Below, piece after piece: positions 1 through 6,742 of a stretch of DNA of 10,931 nucleotides. The stretch is from the NCBI GenBank assembly GCA_003506635.1, contig DNZB01000322.1, positions 1 to 10,931 of the forward strand, read 5' to 3'. Numbering within the stretch: the first letter of the stretch is position 1; the number at the start of each line of letters is the position of its first letter. The stretch comes from Parvularcula sp. Lineage in GTDB: Bacteria > Pseudomonadota > Alphaproteobacteria > Caulobacterales > Parvularculaceae. The position numbers were made by a program, and so were the translations under genes. The notes below the pieces were generated by a model. It saw only the letters and a program-made list of their open reading frames with translations, did no database searches and was not told the DNA's origin.

Positions 1-168
1 GCGGCGTAGGTCTTTTGAAGGCCCCGGGCGGAAATGGCGAGCGTCATCGCGGGCGGTGATAGCGGGATGCGCGGACGGCTGGAAGGCCGCTCTCACGCTG
101 GCTTGATGTGTGGACTTTGCAAGGCGGGTCAAGCACTCTCCCGCCCCTTTGCGGCGGAGGGGTCATCC
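1..168. other. Upstream stretch without a supported gene
   Basis: I see no credible gene here. The esterase reading frame stays open back to position 34, but the extra 45 residues do not resemble an export signal, whereas the ATG at 169 begins a proper one. There is no convincing -35/-10 pair. The one visible structure is a 6-bp inverted repeat at 123-128 and 140-145 with an 11-nt loop, ending about 10 nt before the esterase ribosome binding site and followed by CCTTT. It could be a leader hairpin or chance in GC-rich sequence. Confidence 0.5.
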
Positions 169-1866
169 ATGCGTTTCCTCATTATCGCTACGGCGGCGCT
201 TTTCGCCGCCTGCGGCCGGACGCCCGCGCCGGCGCCCTTGCCGGCGGCCGATCCGGGAACGCAGCGCGCGACGGCGCAAGGCGACGTTGTCGGCTTCACC
301 GCGGAAAACGGCGTCAAGATCTGGCGCGGTCTTCCCTTCGCCGCGCCGCCGGTCGGGGACTTGCGCTGGCGGGCGCCGCGGGCGCCGGCCCCCTGGTCCG
401 GCCTGCGCGAAGCGGTCGCGCCGGCCGCGATCTGCCCGCAGATCAGCAATGTCTTCAACGCCGATGAGGGCCATGCGCCCGGAACGCTGCTCGGCGCGGA
501 GGATTGTCTTTATCTCGACGTCTATGCGCCGGCGAACGCCGACCCGAAGGCGACGCCGGTGATGGTTTTTATCCATGGCGGCGGCAATGTCTGGGGGTCG
601 GCGAGACAATATGATCCCTCGAACCTCGCGGCGAACGAAAATGTTCTCGTCGTCGTCGTTCAATACCGGCTGGGGCCGCTTGGATGGTTCGCCCACGAAG
701 CAATCCGCGACGCCGCCGAAACGCCGGAGGACAAGGCGGCCTCGTTCGCGCTTCTCGACCTCGCCGCCGCGCTTGAATGGGTGAAGGCGAACGCCGGCGC
801 CTTCGGCGGCGACGCGTCGCGCGTGACGATCTTCGGGGAGAGCGCGGGCGGGCACAATGTCGCCGGGCTGCTGGCGAGCCCGCGCGCAAAAGGGCTCTTT
901 CATCGGGCGATCATCCAGTCGGGACTGTTCGATTCCGTCGCCGCCGCCGAAGCCGAGAATGGCGGCGGGCCGGACATCAACCCGGCCCGCGCGATCGGCG
1001 AGCGTCTTGGCGCGCGCGATGCGGCCGCCTTGCGCGCCGTTCCGCTCGACAAGCTGTTCGCGGTCTACGAACTCGACTCGGGCGGTTTCGCCAGCATGCC
1101 GCGCATGATCGCCGACGGCGTCGCGCTGCCCGAGGCGGGATTGCGCGCCGCGCTCGCTGACGCCGCGACGTTCAACGCCGCGCCGGTCATCACCGGGACC
1201 AATCGCGATGAAATGAAACTCTTCCAGATGGTCGATCCGCGCCTCGTCAACCGGACGTTCGGCGTGTTCTTCACCGCGAAGGACGCGCATTTCTATGACC
1301 GCCTCGCCGATTATCAGAGCCGGCTGTGGCGCATCCGCTCCGTCGACGAGCCTGCGGCCTTGATGACCGGCGCCGGTCACGCTCCTGTCTACGCTTATCG
1401 CTTCGACTGGGACGAGGGCGGACGGTTCTTGTGGACGGATCTCAAGAAACTTCTCGGCGCGGCGCACGCGATCGAAATCCCGTTCGTGATGAACCGCTTC
1501 CAGCTGCTCGGCCGCCTCGATCCGGTCATGTGGACAAAGGCAAGCGCGGAAGAGCGCGAAGCGCTGTCCCGGCAGATGGGCGGCTACTGGGCCGCCTTTG
1601 CCCGCGACGGCGATCCGAACGGCGTTCCTGTTGACGGCGAGCGGCCGGAATGGGCCCCGTGGAAGCGCGACGGCGCCTTGATGCGCCTTGACGGCGCGTC
1701 AGGCGGCGGCGCGGGCATGATCGCCGGCGTCGACAGCGTCGACCGCCTCATCGCCGACCTTGAAAGCGAGGGCGGGCTGACGCCCGCGCAAAAGAAGATC
1801 ATCGCTGATGCGCTGGGCCTGTGGCTGCCGGCGCGCGCCGCGGATTTTGCGGCGGCGGCGGGCTGA
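169..1866 (+). CDS. Type-B carboxylesterase, predicted lipoprotein
   Basis: Serine hydrolase of the type-B carboxylesterase (acetylcholinesterase-like, alpha/beta hydrolase) family, 565 aa, expected to cleave carboxylic esters; the substrate cannot be read from the sequence. Visible are the oxyanion-hole HGGG at residues 136-139, the family signature EDCLYLDVYAP from residue 111, the nucleophile elbow GESAGG with Ser225, an acid in NRDE (Glu348) and the catalytic His433 in AAHAIEIPF. Cys89 and Cys113 match the conserved disulfide near the N terminus. The first 15 residues are a short signal ending in LFAAC, so Cys15 is probably lipidated and the enzyme sits outside the cytoplasm; Phe at -3 of the lipobox is less usual than Leu. 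The start at ATG 169 is chosen because a GGAGGGG ribosome binding site lies at 156-162, 6 nt before it, and because the signal peptide begins there. It is transcribed in the direction of trpA but is separated from it by another gene. The family call is firm, the lipoprotein call likely, the substrate unknown. Confidence 0.93.
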   Translation: MRFLIIATAALFAACGRTPAPAPLPAADPGTQRATAQGDVVGFTAENGVKIWRGLPFAAPPVGDLRWRAPRAPAPWSGLREAVAPAAICPQISNVFNADEGHAPGTLLGAEDCLYLDVYAPANADPKATPVMVFIHGGGNVWGSARQYDPSNLAANENVLVVVVQYRLGPLGWFAHEAIRDAAETPEDKAASFALLDLAAALEWVKANAGAFGGDASRVTIFGESAGGHNVAGLLASPRAKGLFHRAIIQSGLFDSVAAAEAENGGGPDINPARAIGERLGARDAAALRAVPLDKLFAVYELDSGGFASMPRMIADGVALPEAGLRAALADAATFNAAPVITGTNRDEMKLFQMVDPRLVNRTFGVFFTAKDAHFYDRLADYQSRLWRIRSVDEPAALMTGAGHAPVYAYRFDWDEGGRFLWTDLKKLLGAAHAIEIPFVMNRFQLLGRLDPVMWTKASAEEREALSRQMGGYWAAFARDGDPNGVPVDGERPEWAPWKRDGALMRLDGASGGGAGMIAGVDSVDRLIADLESEGGLTPAQKKIIADALGLWLPARAADFAAAAG

Positions 1867-1872
1867 CGGCGC

Positions 1873-1889
1873 CGTTTTGCCGCAAAACG
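1873..1889. promoter_or_regulatory. 17-bp palindrome (hairpin or operator)
   Basis: CGTTTTGC and GCAAAACG flank a single C, giving a perfect 8+1+8 inverted repeat that starts 6 nt after the esterase stop codon. As RNA it would form a 7-bp stem with a 3-nt loop. No T-run follows on either strand, so it is a poor textbook terminator. It could be a degenerate terminator for the esterase or a protein-binding site ahead of the next gene. The rest of the 122-bp gap (1867-1988) shows no clear promoter. Confidence 0.35.
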
Positions 1890-1988
1890 ACCCCGAAATG
1901 ACCTTCGCGGGGACCGGCGGAAAAAACGCAGCGCCCGCGTTTCACGAGGGTATGGCGGCTCAACGGGGGCCGCTTCGTGGAGGTCCTT

Positions 1989-2378
1989 ATGAAGTCATTC
2001 GCCAAAAAAGCCGCCGCCGCCCTTTTCGGCGCTGGTCTCATTCTCGGCGCCGCGCCGGCCTTCGCCGGCGAATGGCGCCTCGACCGCGCGCGCTGTTCCG
2101 ATGTGCGGGAAGACTGGCGCGACGCACGCGAATCGCGCCGCGACGAGCGGTATGACTACAGCCGCCGCGACGTCCGCGAGGACCGGTACGACCGCCGCGA
2201 ATCCCGCCGCGACCGCGCGGTCACGGTCTGCCCGCGCGCGGCGTTCTATTACCAGCCCGATCGGTATGAGCGCCGCCGCGGCGACTGGCGCGCGCCGCGC
2301 TTGCGCCTTTCCTATGATCGTGAACTGCGCCGGCACTACCGGAATTATGACGGCGTCCGGATTTACGTCCGCGCCTGA
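1989..2378 (+). CDS. Small exported Arg/Asp/Tyr-rich repeat protein
   Basis: I do not recognise a named family. The 129-aa product begins with a clear Sec signal peptide (KK near the N terminus, hydrophobic core, AFA cleavage site after residue 26), giving a mature protein of about 103 aa. The mature part is a mixed-charge polymer dense in Arg, Asp, Glu and Tyr. It holds two copies of a 16-residue unit at residues 38-53 and 61-76, with the pattern DVRED--D-RESRRD, identical at 12 of 16 positions and offset by 23 residues. Only two cysteines occur (Cys36 and Cys81), one on each side of the repeats, so a disulfide is possible. The C terminus is YDGVRIYVRA. The ATG at 1989 is preferred to an in-frame GTG at 1977 because a GGAGG ribosome binding site at 1979-1983 lies 5 nt before the ATG. 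It is probably a periplasmic or secreted protein. Its role is unknown. Confidence 0.8.
   Translation: MKSFAKKAAAALFGAGLILGAAPAFAGEWRLDRARCSDVREDWRDARESRRDERYDYSRRDVREDRYDRRESRRDRAVTVCPRAAFYYQPDRYERRRGDWRAPRLRLSYDRELRRHYRNYDGVRIYVRA
2100..2216 (+). repeat. Tandem coding repeat, two 48-nt units 69 nt apart
   Basis: Units at 2100-2147 and 2169-2216 lie inside the small exported protein. They encode 16-residue units identical at 12 positions, while several codons differ synonymously (for example GTG/GTC, CGG/CGC and TCG/TCC). That pattern suggests an old duplication kept for its protein sequence rather than a recent DNA duplication. Confidence 0.7.
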
Positions 2379-2386
2379 CGCTTGCA

Positions 2387-2404
2387 ACAGCGGGCGGGCG
2401 CTGT
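2387..2404 (+). promoter_or_regulatory. First hairpin in the trpA leader
   Basis: ACAGCG and CGCTGT form a perfect 6-bp stem around the loop GGCGGG, beginning 9 nt after the stop of the small exported protein. No T-run follows directly. It may end transcription of the upstream gene weakly or be part of a trpA leader together with the next hairpin. A loose promoter-like pair also overlaps it (TTGCAA at 2382-2387 and TAGGTA at 2404-2409, 16-bp spacing), which I consider weak. Confidence 0.4.
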
Positions 2405-2408
2405 AGGT

Positions 2409-2433
2409 AGGGCCTCTTTCCTTTTGAGGCTCT
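2409..2433 (+). promoter_or_regulatory. Hairpin burying the trpA ribosome binding site
   Basis: AGGGCCTC at 2409-2416 pairs with GAGGCTCT at 2426-2433 (8 bp with one G-U) around a pyrimidine loop at 2417-2425. The 3' arm contains GAGG at 2426-2429, the only Shine-Dalgarno-like element before trpA, and the stem ends exactly at the TTG start codon (2434). As RNA this would hide the ribosome binding site. A simple terminator is less likely because only a few T residues follow before the gene begins. A regulatory role is inferred, not shown. Confidence 0.45.
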
Positions 2434-3285
2434 TTGACCCGCATCGCCCGCCTGTTTGACGCGCTTGCCCGCGAGGGGCGGTCAGGTTTTGCGCCCTTCA
2501 TCATGGGCGGGGACCCGGATTTTGCGCGCAGCCTAGCGCTCTTGAAGGCGCTGCCGGGCGCCGGCGCCGACCTTATCGAGCTTGGCGTTGCTTTCACCGA
2601 TCCGATGGCCGATGGCCCGGCGATCCAGGCAGCGGGCCTCAGAGCCCTCGACGCCGGCCAGACGCTCGCCAAAACGCTTTCGATGGTTCGTTCGTTTCGA
2701 GAAGGAGACGACCGGACGCCGCTCGTTCTGATGGGCTATTACAACCCTTTTTACGCTTATGGCGTCGATCGTTTTCTGAAAGACGCAGCGGCTGCGGGGG
2801 TCGATGGCCTCATCATCGTCGATCTGCCGCCGGAGGAGGATGCAGAGCTATGCCTGCCGGCGCGCGCAGCGGGCCTCGACTTCATCCGCCTCGCGACGCC
2901 GACGAGTGATGATGCGCGTCTGCGGGTGGTGCTGACGAATATTTCCGGCTTTGTTTATTATGTCTCGGTCGCGGGGGTGACGGGCGCCGGGACCGGCGCG
3001 CGCGGCGATGTCGATCAGGCGGTCGCGCGGATCAAAAACGCCGCGCGCCTGCCCGTCGGGGTCGGCTTCGGCATCAAGACGCCCGAAGCGGCGGCGGCGA
3101 CCGCCCGCATCGCCGATCTTGTCGTCGTCGGTTCGGCGCTCGTCGACCAGCTCGCCGCGACTCTGTGCGCGGCAAAAGGCCCGGCCGGGGTTGAGCGGAC
3201 GAACGGCGGGGCCGATAGTGCCGTTGAGGCGGTGCTTGCGCTGACGCGCGAGCTTTCTGCGGCTGTCCGGCGCGCCCGCCTTTGA
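2434..3285 (+). CDS. trpA: Tryptophan synthase alpha subunit
   Basis: The alpha subunit cleaves indole-3-glycerol phosphate to indole and glyceraldehyde-3-phosphate and passes indole to the beta subunit (TrpB) in the last step of tryptophan synthesis, in the cytoplasm. The 283-aa product carries the TrpA signature [14 protein letters not shown], with catalytic Glu49 and Asp60 at the same numbers as in the E. coli enzyme. Phosphate-binding glycine segments follow ([13 protein letters not shown] and VVGSALV). TTG at 2434 is the only plausible start: an in-frame TGA lies at 2425-2427, and the next ATG would remove the first barrel strand. Oddities are Ala53 where the family usually has Pro (GxPFSDP) and a C-terminal tail that makes it about 15 residues longer than the E. 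coli protein. The ribosome binding site GAGG lies in a hairpin, 4 nt before the start. accD follows after 22 bp. No trpB is adjacent upstream in this window. Confidence 0.95.
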   Translation: MTRIARLFDALAREGRSGFAPFIMGGDPDFARSLALLKALPGAGADLIELGVAFTDPMADGPAIQAAGLRALDAGQTLAKTLSMVRSFREGDDRTPLVLMGYYNPFYAYGVDRFLKDAAAAGVDGLIIVDLPPEEDAELCLPARAAGLDFIRLATPTSDDARLRVVLTNISGFVYYVSVAGVTGAGTGARGDVDQAVARIKNAARLPVGVGFGIKTPEAAAATARIADLVVVGSALVDQLAATLCAAKGPAGVERTNGGADSAVEAVLALTRELSAAVRRARL

Positions 3286-3307
3286 CGGCGCCCGAAGGAG
3301 ACGACGG

Positions 3308-4198
3308 ATGAGCTGGCTCTCAAACCTCACCCCGCCTGGCATCAAGGCGATGTTCCGAAAGCCCGACGACGCGGCGGATTCGCTCTGGGTCAAATGTCCC
3401 GGCTGCGGCGAAATGCTGTTCGGCAAGGACCTCGAAGCCGCGCTCAATGTCTGCGCCGGCTGCGGCCATCATCTGAAGCAGCCGGTCGAAGAACGCCTCA
3501 AAATGATTTTCGACGAGGCCCGCTATGCGGTCATTGACGTGCCGCCGCCGCCGGAAGACCCGCTCGGCTTCCGGGACGAAAAAAAATACATCGACCGCCT
3601 CAAGGAATATCGCCGCAAGACGGGGCGCCCTGACGCGATGACCGCCGCCGTCGGCGCGATCGAGGGCATGACCGCCGTCGCCGCCGTTCAGGACTTCGAG
3701 TTCATGGGCGGTTCTATGGGCATGGCGCTCGGCGAGACGATGATCCGCGCGGCGGAAACCGCCGTCGAACGGCGCGCGCCGCTGATCGCGTTCACCGCCT
3801 CGGGCGGGGCGCGCATGCAGGAAGGCATTCTCTCGCTGATGCAGATGCCGCGCACGACGATCGCGGTGCAGATGATGCGCGAAGCGCGACTCCCCTACAT
3901 CGTCGTTCTCACGCATCCGACGACGGGCGGGGTCACCGCGTCGTTCGCGATGCTTGGCGACATTCATATCGCTGAGCCGGGCGCCCTCATCGGTTTCGCG
4001 GGCCCGCGCGTCATCGAACAGACGATCCGCGAAAAGCTGCCCGAAGGCTTCCAGCGCGCCGAGTTCCTGAAGGACAAGGGCATGGTCGATCTCGTCGTCC
4101 CGCGCGCGGAGCTGAAGGCGGCGCTCGCCCGGTTGATCCGGGTGCTGACGAAAGCGGGCGAGCAGGCCGACGGCCTCTCGCGCGCCGCGGCTGAATAA
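3308..4198 (+). CDS. accD: Acetyl-CoA carboxylase carboxyltransferase beta subunit
   Basis: The beta half of the carboxyltransferase moves the carboxyl group from carboxybiotin to acetyl-CoA to make malonyl-CoA, the committed step of fatty acid synthesis; its partner is AccA. The 296-aa length is normal. A four-cysteine zinc ribbon lies near the N terminus (Cys30, Cys33, Cys49, Cys52, in CPGCG and CAGCG). It is followed by the crotonase-like core with FMGGSMG, the oxyanion-hole segment [11 protein letters not shown], and [17 protein letters not shown], all typical of AccD. The start is clear: ATG with AAGGAG at 3295-3300, 7 nt before it. It sits 22 bp after trpA and 14 bp before folC, and this trpA-accD-folC order is common in proteobacteria. 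It is the only gene of the three with both an ATG start and a strong ribosome binding site. Nothing looks broken. Confidence 0.97.
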   Translation: MSWLSNLTPPGIKAMFRKPDDAADSLWVKCPGCGEMLFGKDLEAALNVCAGCGHHLKQPVEERLKMIFDEARYAVIDVPPPPEDPLGFRDEKKYIDRLKEYRRKTGRPDAMTAAVGAIEGMTAVAAVQDFEFMGGSMGMALGETMIRAAETAVERRAPLIAFTASGGARMQEGILSLMQMPRTTIAVQMMREARLPYIVVLTHPTTGGVTASFAMLGDIHIAEPGALIGFAGPRVIEQTIREKLPEGFQRAEFLKDKGMVDLVVPRAELKAALARLIRVLTKAGEQADGLSRAAAE

Positions 4199-4212
4199 CG
4201 AAAGACCGCCCG

Positions 4213-5493
4213 TTGGATCCCGTCGCTGCGGTGCTGGAACAGGTCGCCGTGCGCCGCCCGGCGCTCATCGATCTCGGCCTTTCGCGCGTCGAAAGGACGC
4301 TTGATCGCCTCGGCGCGCCGCATCGCCGGACGCCGCCGGTCTTTCATGTCGCCGGCACCAACGGCAAGGGGTCGACCTGCGCTTACGTCCGCGCGATCCT
4401 CGAGGCTTCCGGCGCAAGGGTTCACGCCTTCACCTCGCCCCATCTTGTGCGCTACGCCGAGCGGATAACGCTGGCGGGCGCCGAGATCGCGGACGCGGCC
4501 TTCATCGCCGCGATCCGGCGCGTCGACGAGGCGGCGGGCGCCGACGACCTCACTCTCTTTGAAACGATCACGTGCGCGGCCTTCATCGCCTTCGCTGAAA
4601 CGCCCGCCGATTATCTCGTTCTCGAGGTCGGGCTTGGCGGGCGGCTTGACGCGACGAATGTCATCGATCGCCCGCTCGCCGCCGCGGTGACGCCGATCGC
4701 GCTCGACCATCAGAACTTCCTCGGCGACACGCTCGCGGCCATCGCGGCCGAAAAGGCGGGGATTTTCAGAAGCGCCGCGCCCGCGGTCATCGGTCCGCAA
4801 AGCGCCGAGGCGATGGCGGTCTTCGAGCGCGCGGCGGCGCGCCTGCGCGCGCCGCTTTTCGCTTTTGGCTCTGCCTGGACTTCGTGGACCGAAAACGGGC
4901 GGCTCATCTATCAGGACGAACTGGGGCTGTCAGACCTCGCGCCGCCGCGGCTCATCGGGGCGCACCAGTTCATGAACGCAGGGCTCGCGGTCGCGTGCGT
5001 CCGCGCCGCCGGTCTGTCGTTTACGGATGAAATCCTCTCGGCCGGGCTGCAAGGCGCGCGCTGGCCGGCGCGCCTTCAGCGCCTGAAGTCAGGGCCGCTG
5101 GTCAAGGCGCTGGGCGCCGGCGGCGAGCTGTGGCTCGACGGCGGTCATAATCCGCATGCGGCGCGCGCCCTCAGTCTGGCGCTCGCCGATATGGAGGAGA
5201 AGAACTCGCGGCCCCTGATCCTCATCACGGGGATGCAGGAGAACAAGGACATTGACGGCTTTTTCGCCGCCTTTTCCGGGCTCGCCGCGAGCGTCCTTGC
5301 GGTTCAGGCCGATCATTCGGGCGCGCGTACGCCGGACGATGTCGCCGCAGCGGCCGCGCGCGCCGGAATTTCCGCTTTTTCCTGCGGGTCGCTCATCGAA
5401 GCCGCGAAGCGTGCCGCGGCCGCCGGTCCGGCGCGGGTCCTCATCTGCGGCTCGCTTTATCTCGCGGGCGAGGTGCTGCGCGACAACGCGTAG
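4213..5493 (+). CDS. folC: Folylpolyglutamate / dihydrofolate synthase
   Basis: Mur-ligase-family enzyme that adds glutamate to dihydropteroate and to folates using ATP, so that folates are made and retained in the cytoplasm. The 426-aa protein shows the ATP-binding loop GTNGKGST at residues 48-55, then TSPHLVRYAERI, the central LEVGLGGRLDATNVID, DHQNFLGDT, and in the C-terminal domain LDGGHNPHAARAL and GMQENKDID. These motifs appear in the order expected of FolC and none is interrupted. The start is TTG at 4213. An in-frame TGA at 4192-4194 leaves no better upstream choice, and the ribosome binding site (GAAAGA at 4200-4205) is weak. It follows accD by 14 bp and is probably the last gene of the operon. 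Its stop codon lies only 2 bp from the stop of the opposing lipoprotein gene. Whether it has both activities or only one cannot be told from sequence alone. Confidence 0.95.
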   Translation: MDPVAAVLEQVAVRRPALIDLGLSRVERTLDRLGAPHRRTPPVFHVAGTNGKGSTCAYVRAILEASGARVHAFTSPHLVRYAERITLAGAEIADAAFIAAIRRVDEAAGADDLTLFETITCAAFIAFAETPADYLVLEVGLGGRLDATNVIDRPLAAAVTPIALDHQNFLGDTLAAIAAEKAGIFRSAAPAVIGPQSAEAMAVFERAAARLRAPLFAFGSAWTSWTENGRLIYQDELGLSDLAPPRLIGAHQFMNAGLAVACVRAAGLSFTDEILSAGLQGARWPARLQRLKSGPLVKALGAGGELWLDGGHNPHAARALSLALADMEEKNSRPLILITGMQENKDIDGFFAAFSGLAASVLAVQADHSGARTPDDVAAAAARAGISAFSCGSLIEAAKRAAAAGPARVLICGSLYLAGEVLRDNA

Positions 5494-5495
5494 CG

Positions 5496-6239
5496 TCAGG
5501 GTCGCGCGGCGTCGAAGAGATAGGCGGCCGTCTCCTCGATCGCTCCGATGATCCGCTGTTCGGACGAGGCGTCGTCAAAGATCAGTTCGATCGCCGGCTT
5601 GCCGCCCGCGAAGCTGACCGGCGGTCCGCCGGCGAACAGCGTGACCGCAACGATGCGGCCGTAAGGGCCCATGTGATGGCAATTGACGCTGTTGTCGGAC
5701 GCGGGGACGTAGACGCAGCGCACCTCGATCGGCGTTTCTTCCGCGCCGGTGAGTTCAAAGATGTGCGGTTCAACCACTGACTGGTAGAAATTGCGGTCGA
5801 GCTTGTCGCGGAAAGCGGCGGCGTTCGCCGGGTCGTCAAACACCAGATAGGAAACGAGCACCGATTTGAACGGCCCGTCCGCCGCGTCGAGGACATATCC
5901 GGCGGCGCCGGTGATGCCGTCGGCGGCCGCGTTTCCGGGCAGGTTGGTGATTTGTCCGTATTCGGACGGACGGTAGGGAAAGCCCGCGGCGTTGAAGTAA
6001 GCGCTTGCGGCGGCGCCGTTCCGGTAGGCGTCGATCGCCGCCGCGATCTCAGCGCCCGGGCGCGCGTCGGTCGGGGCGTCAAGCGCAGCCAGCGCTTCAC
6101 GCGCTAGCGCGGCGCCGTCTTCCTCCGACAATTCGACCCAGCCCTCGTCGTCCGCCGCGGCGTCGGCTTTCTTCGGCTCGCCGCAGGCGGCGAGGGCCGC
6201 TGCGACGGCCAACGCCGGCAGCAATGATTTTTGGGCCAT
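5496..6239 (-). CDS. Uncharacterised predicted lipoprotein
   Basis: I do not recognise a named family. The 247-aa product starts with MAQKSLLPALAVAAALAACG, a typical lipoprotein signal with LAAC at the lipobox, so Cys19 is likely lipidated and the protein anchored to a membrane facing the periplasm. Residues 20-65 are acidic and Ala-rich, probably a flexible linker. The rest looks globular, with mixed helix and strand patterns. It contains Cys175 and Cys187, the second followed by two histidines, which could be a disulfide pair; there is no CxxCH haem motif. The start is ATG at 6239, supported by a purine-rich GGAG ribosome binding site 7 nt upstream. It lies 81 bp downstream of thioredoxin on the same strand and may share its transcript. 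Its stop nearly touches the stop of folC on the other strand. Confidence 0.82.
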   Translation of the reverse strand: MAQKSLLPALAVAAALAACGEPKKADAAADDEGWVELSEEDGAALAREALAALDAPTDARPGAEIAAAIDAYRNGAAASAYFNAAGFPYRPSEYGQITNLPGNAAADGITGAAGYVLDAADGPFKSVLVSYLVFDDPANAAAFRDKLDRNFYQSVVEPHIFELTGAEETPIEVRCVYVPASDNSVNCHHMGPYGRIVAVTLFAGGPPVSFAGGKPAIELIFDDASSEQRIIGAIEETAAYLFDAARP

Positions 6240-6280
6240 GGAGTCGCTCCCCTCCCCGTCTCCGAGGAAGGAAGTCTACA

Positions 6281-6297
6281 CCTGCACCCGCTGCAGG
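6281..6297. other. Inverted repeat between thioredoxin and the lipoprotein gene
   Basis: CCTGCA and TGCAGG form a perfect 6-bp stem with a 5-nt loop in the 81-bp gap between trxA and the lipoprotein gene. No T-run follows on the minus strand, so strong intrinsic termination is not expected. It may weaken read-through between the two genes or be a chance palindrome. Confidence 0.3.
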
Positions 6298-6320
6298 CCA
6301 AATTTACGTGAGAAGGTCGC

Positions 6321-6662
6321 TCAGGCCGTCTTCGCCGGCGCGCCAAGCTCGCTTCTGATCCAGGCGGCGAGGGCCGATTTCGGCGCAGCGCCGACTTTCG
6401 TCGCGATCAGTTTGCCGCCCTTGAAAATCATCAGCGTCGGGATGCCGCGCACGCCGAGCCGCCCGGGCGTTTCAGGATTGTCGTCGATATTGACCTTGGC
6501 GATCGTCAATTCATTTGCGAAATCCGCCGACAATTCTTCGAGCGCCGGGCCGATCTGTTTGCAGGGCCCGCACCACGGGGCCCAGAAATCGACGAGCACC
6601 GGCTTGTCGGACTGGAGAACATCGCTGGCGAATGACTGGTCGGTGACGGGCCTGGTAGCCAT
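6321..6662 (-). CDS. trxA: Thioredoxin
   Basis: Small cytoplasmic dithiol-disulfide oxidoreductase that reduces protein disulfides and is itself recharged by thioredoxin reductase. The 113-aa protein has the classic active site WCGPCK (Cys31 and Cys34) within [14 protein letters not shown], the buried Asp25 and the cis-proline in GIPTLMIF (Pro75), in a single thioredoxin fold of normal length with no signal peptide. The start is ATG at 6662 with GAGG 6 nt upstream. It is 80 bp downstream of addA on the same strand. A promoter-like sequence in that gap suggests it may be transcribed on its own as well as from the addBA transcript. Other thioredoxin-like proteins can share WCGPC, but the length and full pattern fit TrxA. 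Confidence 0.95.
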   Translation of the reverse strand: MATRPVTDQSFASDVLQSDKPVLVDFWAPWCGPCKQIGPALEELSADFANELTIAKVNIDDNPETPGRLGVRGIPTLMIFKGGKLIATKVGAAPKSALAAWIRSELGAPAKTA

Positions 6663-6707
6663 GGAATTCCTCGAAGGGGCCGGACTGCGGCCGTTGCTGT
6701 CCGCGGT

Positions 6708-6735
6708 AACATAAGGGCGCCGCGCGCGGGATCAA
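6708..6735 (-). promoter_or_regulatory. Candidate sigma-70 promoter for trxA
   Basis: On the minus strand TTGATC (6735-6730) and TATGTT (6713-6708) are separated by 16 bp, each matching 4 of 6 consensus bases. Transcription would start about 40 nt before the thioredoxin ATG. The TATGTT lies in one of the few AT-containing spots of this GC-rich gap. This is read by eye only; the spacing is slightly short and chance is possible. Confidence 0.35.
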
Positions 6736-6742
6736 CGGCCCT

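Noticed and set aside
34..168. Longer esterase N terminus
   Set aside because: It would put 45 non-signal residues before the lipoprotein signal; the strong ribosome binding site fits ATG 169.
163..1467. 434-codon open frame antisense to the esterase gene
   Set aside because: It is Arg-rich shadow sequence with no domain, and it lies opposite a gene with an intact catalytic triad; long antisense frames are expected at this GC content.
2409..2436. Strong intrinsic terminator before trpA
   Set aside because: The stem is followed by only TTTG at the gene start, too few T residues, and the 3' arm contains the trpA ribosome binding site.
3964..4800. 278-codon open frame antisense to accD and folC
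   Set aside because: It spans two well-supported genes and its composition is that of a reverse-strand shadow.
6241..6245. GAGTC (GANTC) site, a CcrM-type methylation motif, next to the lipoprotein start
   Set aside because: A single 5-bp match is expected by chance and no second element supports cell-cycle control.
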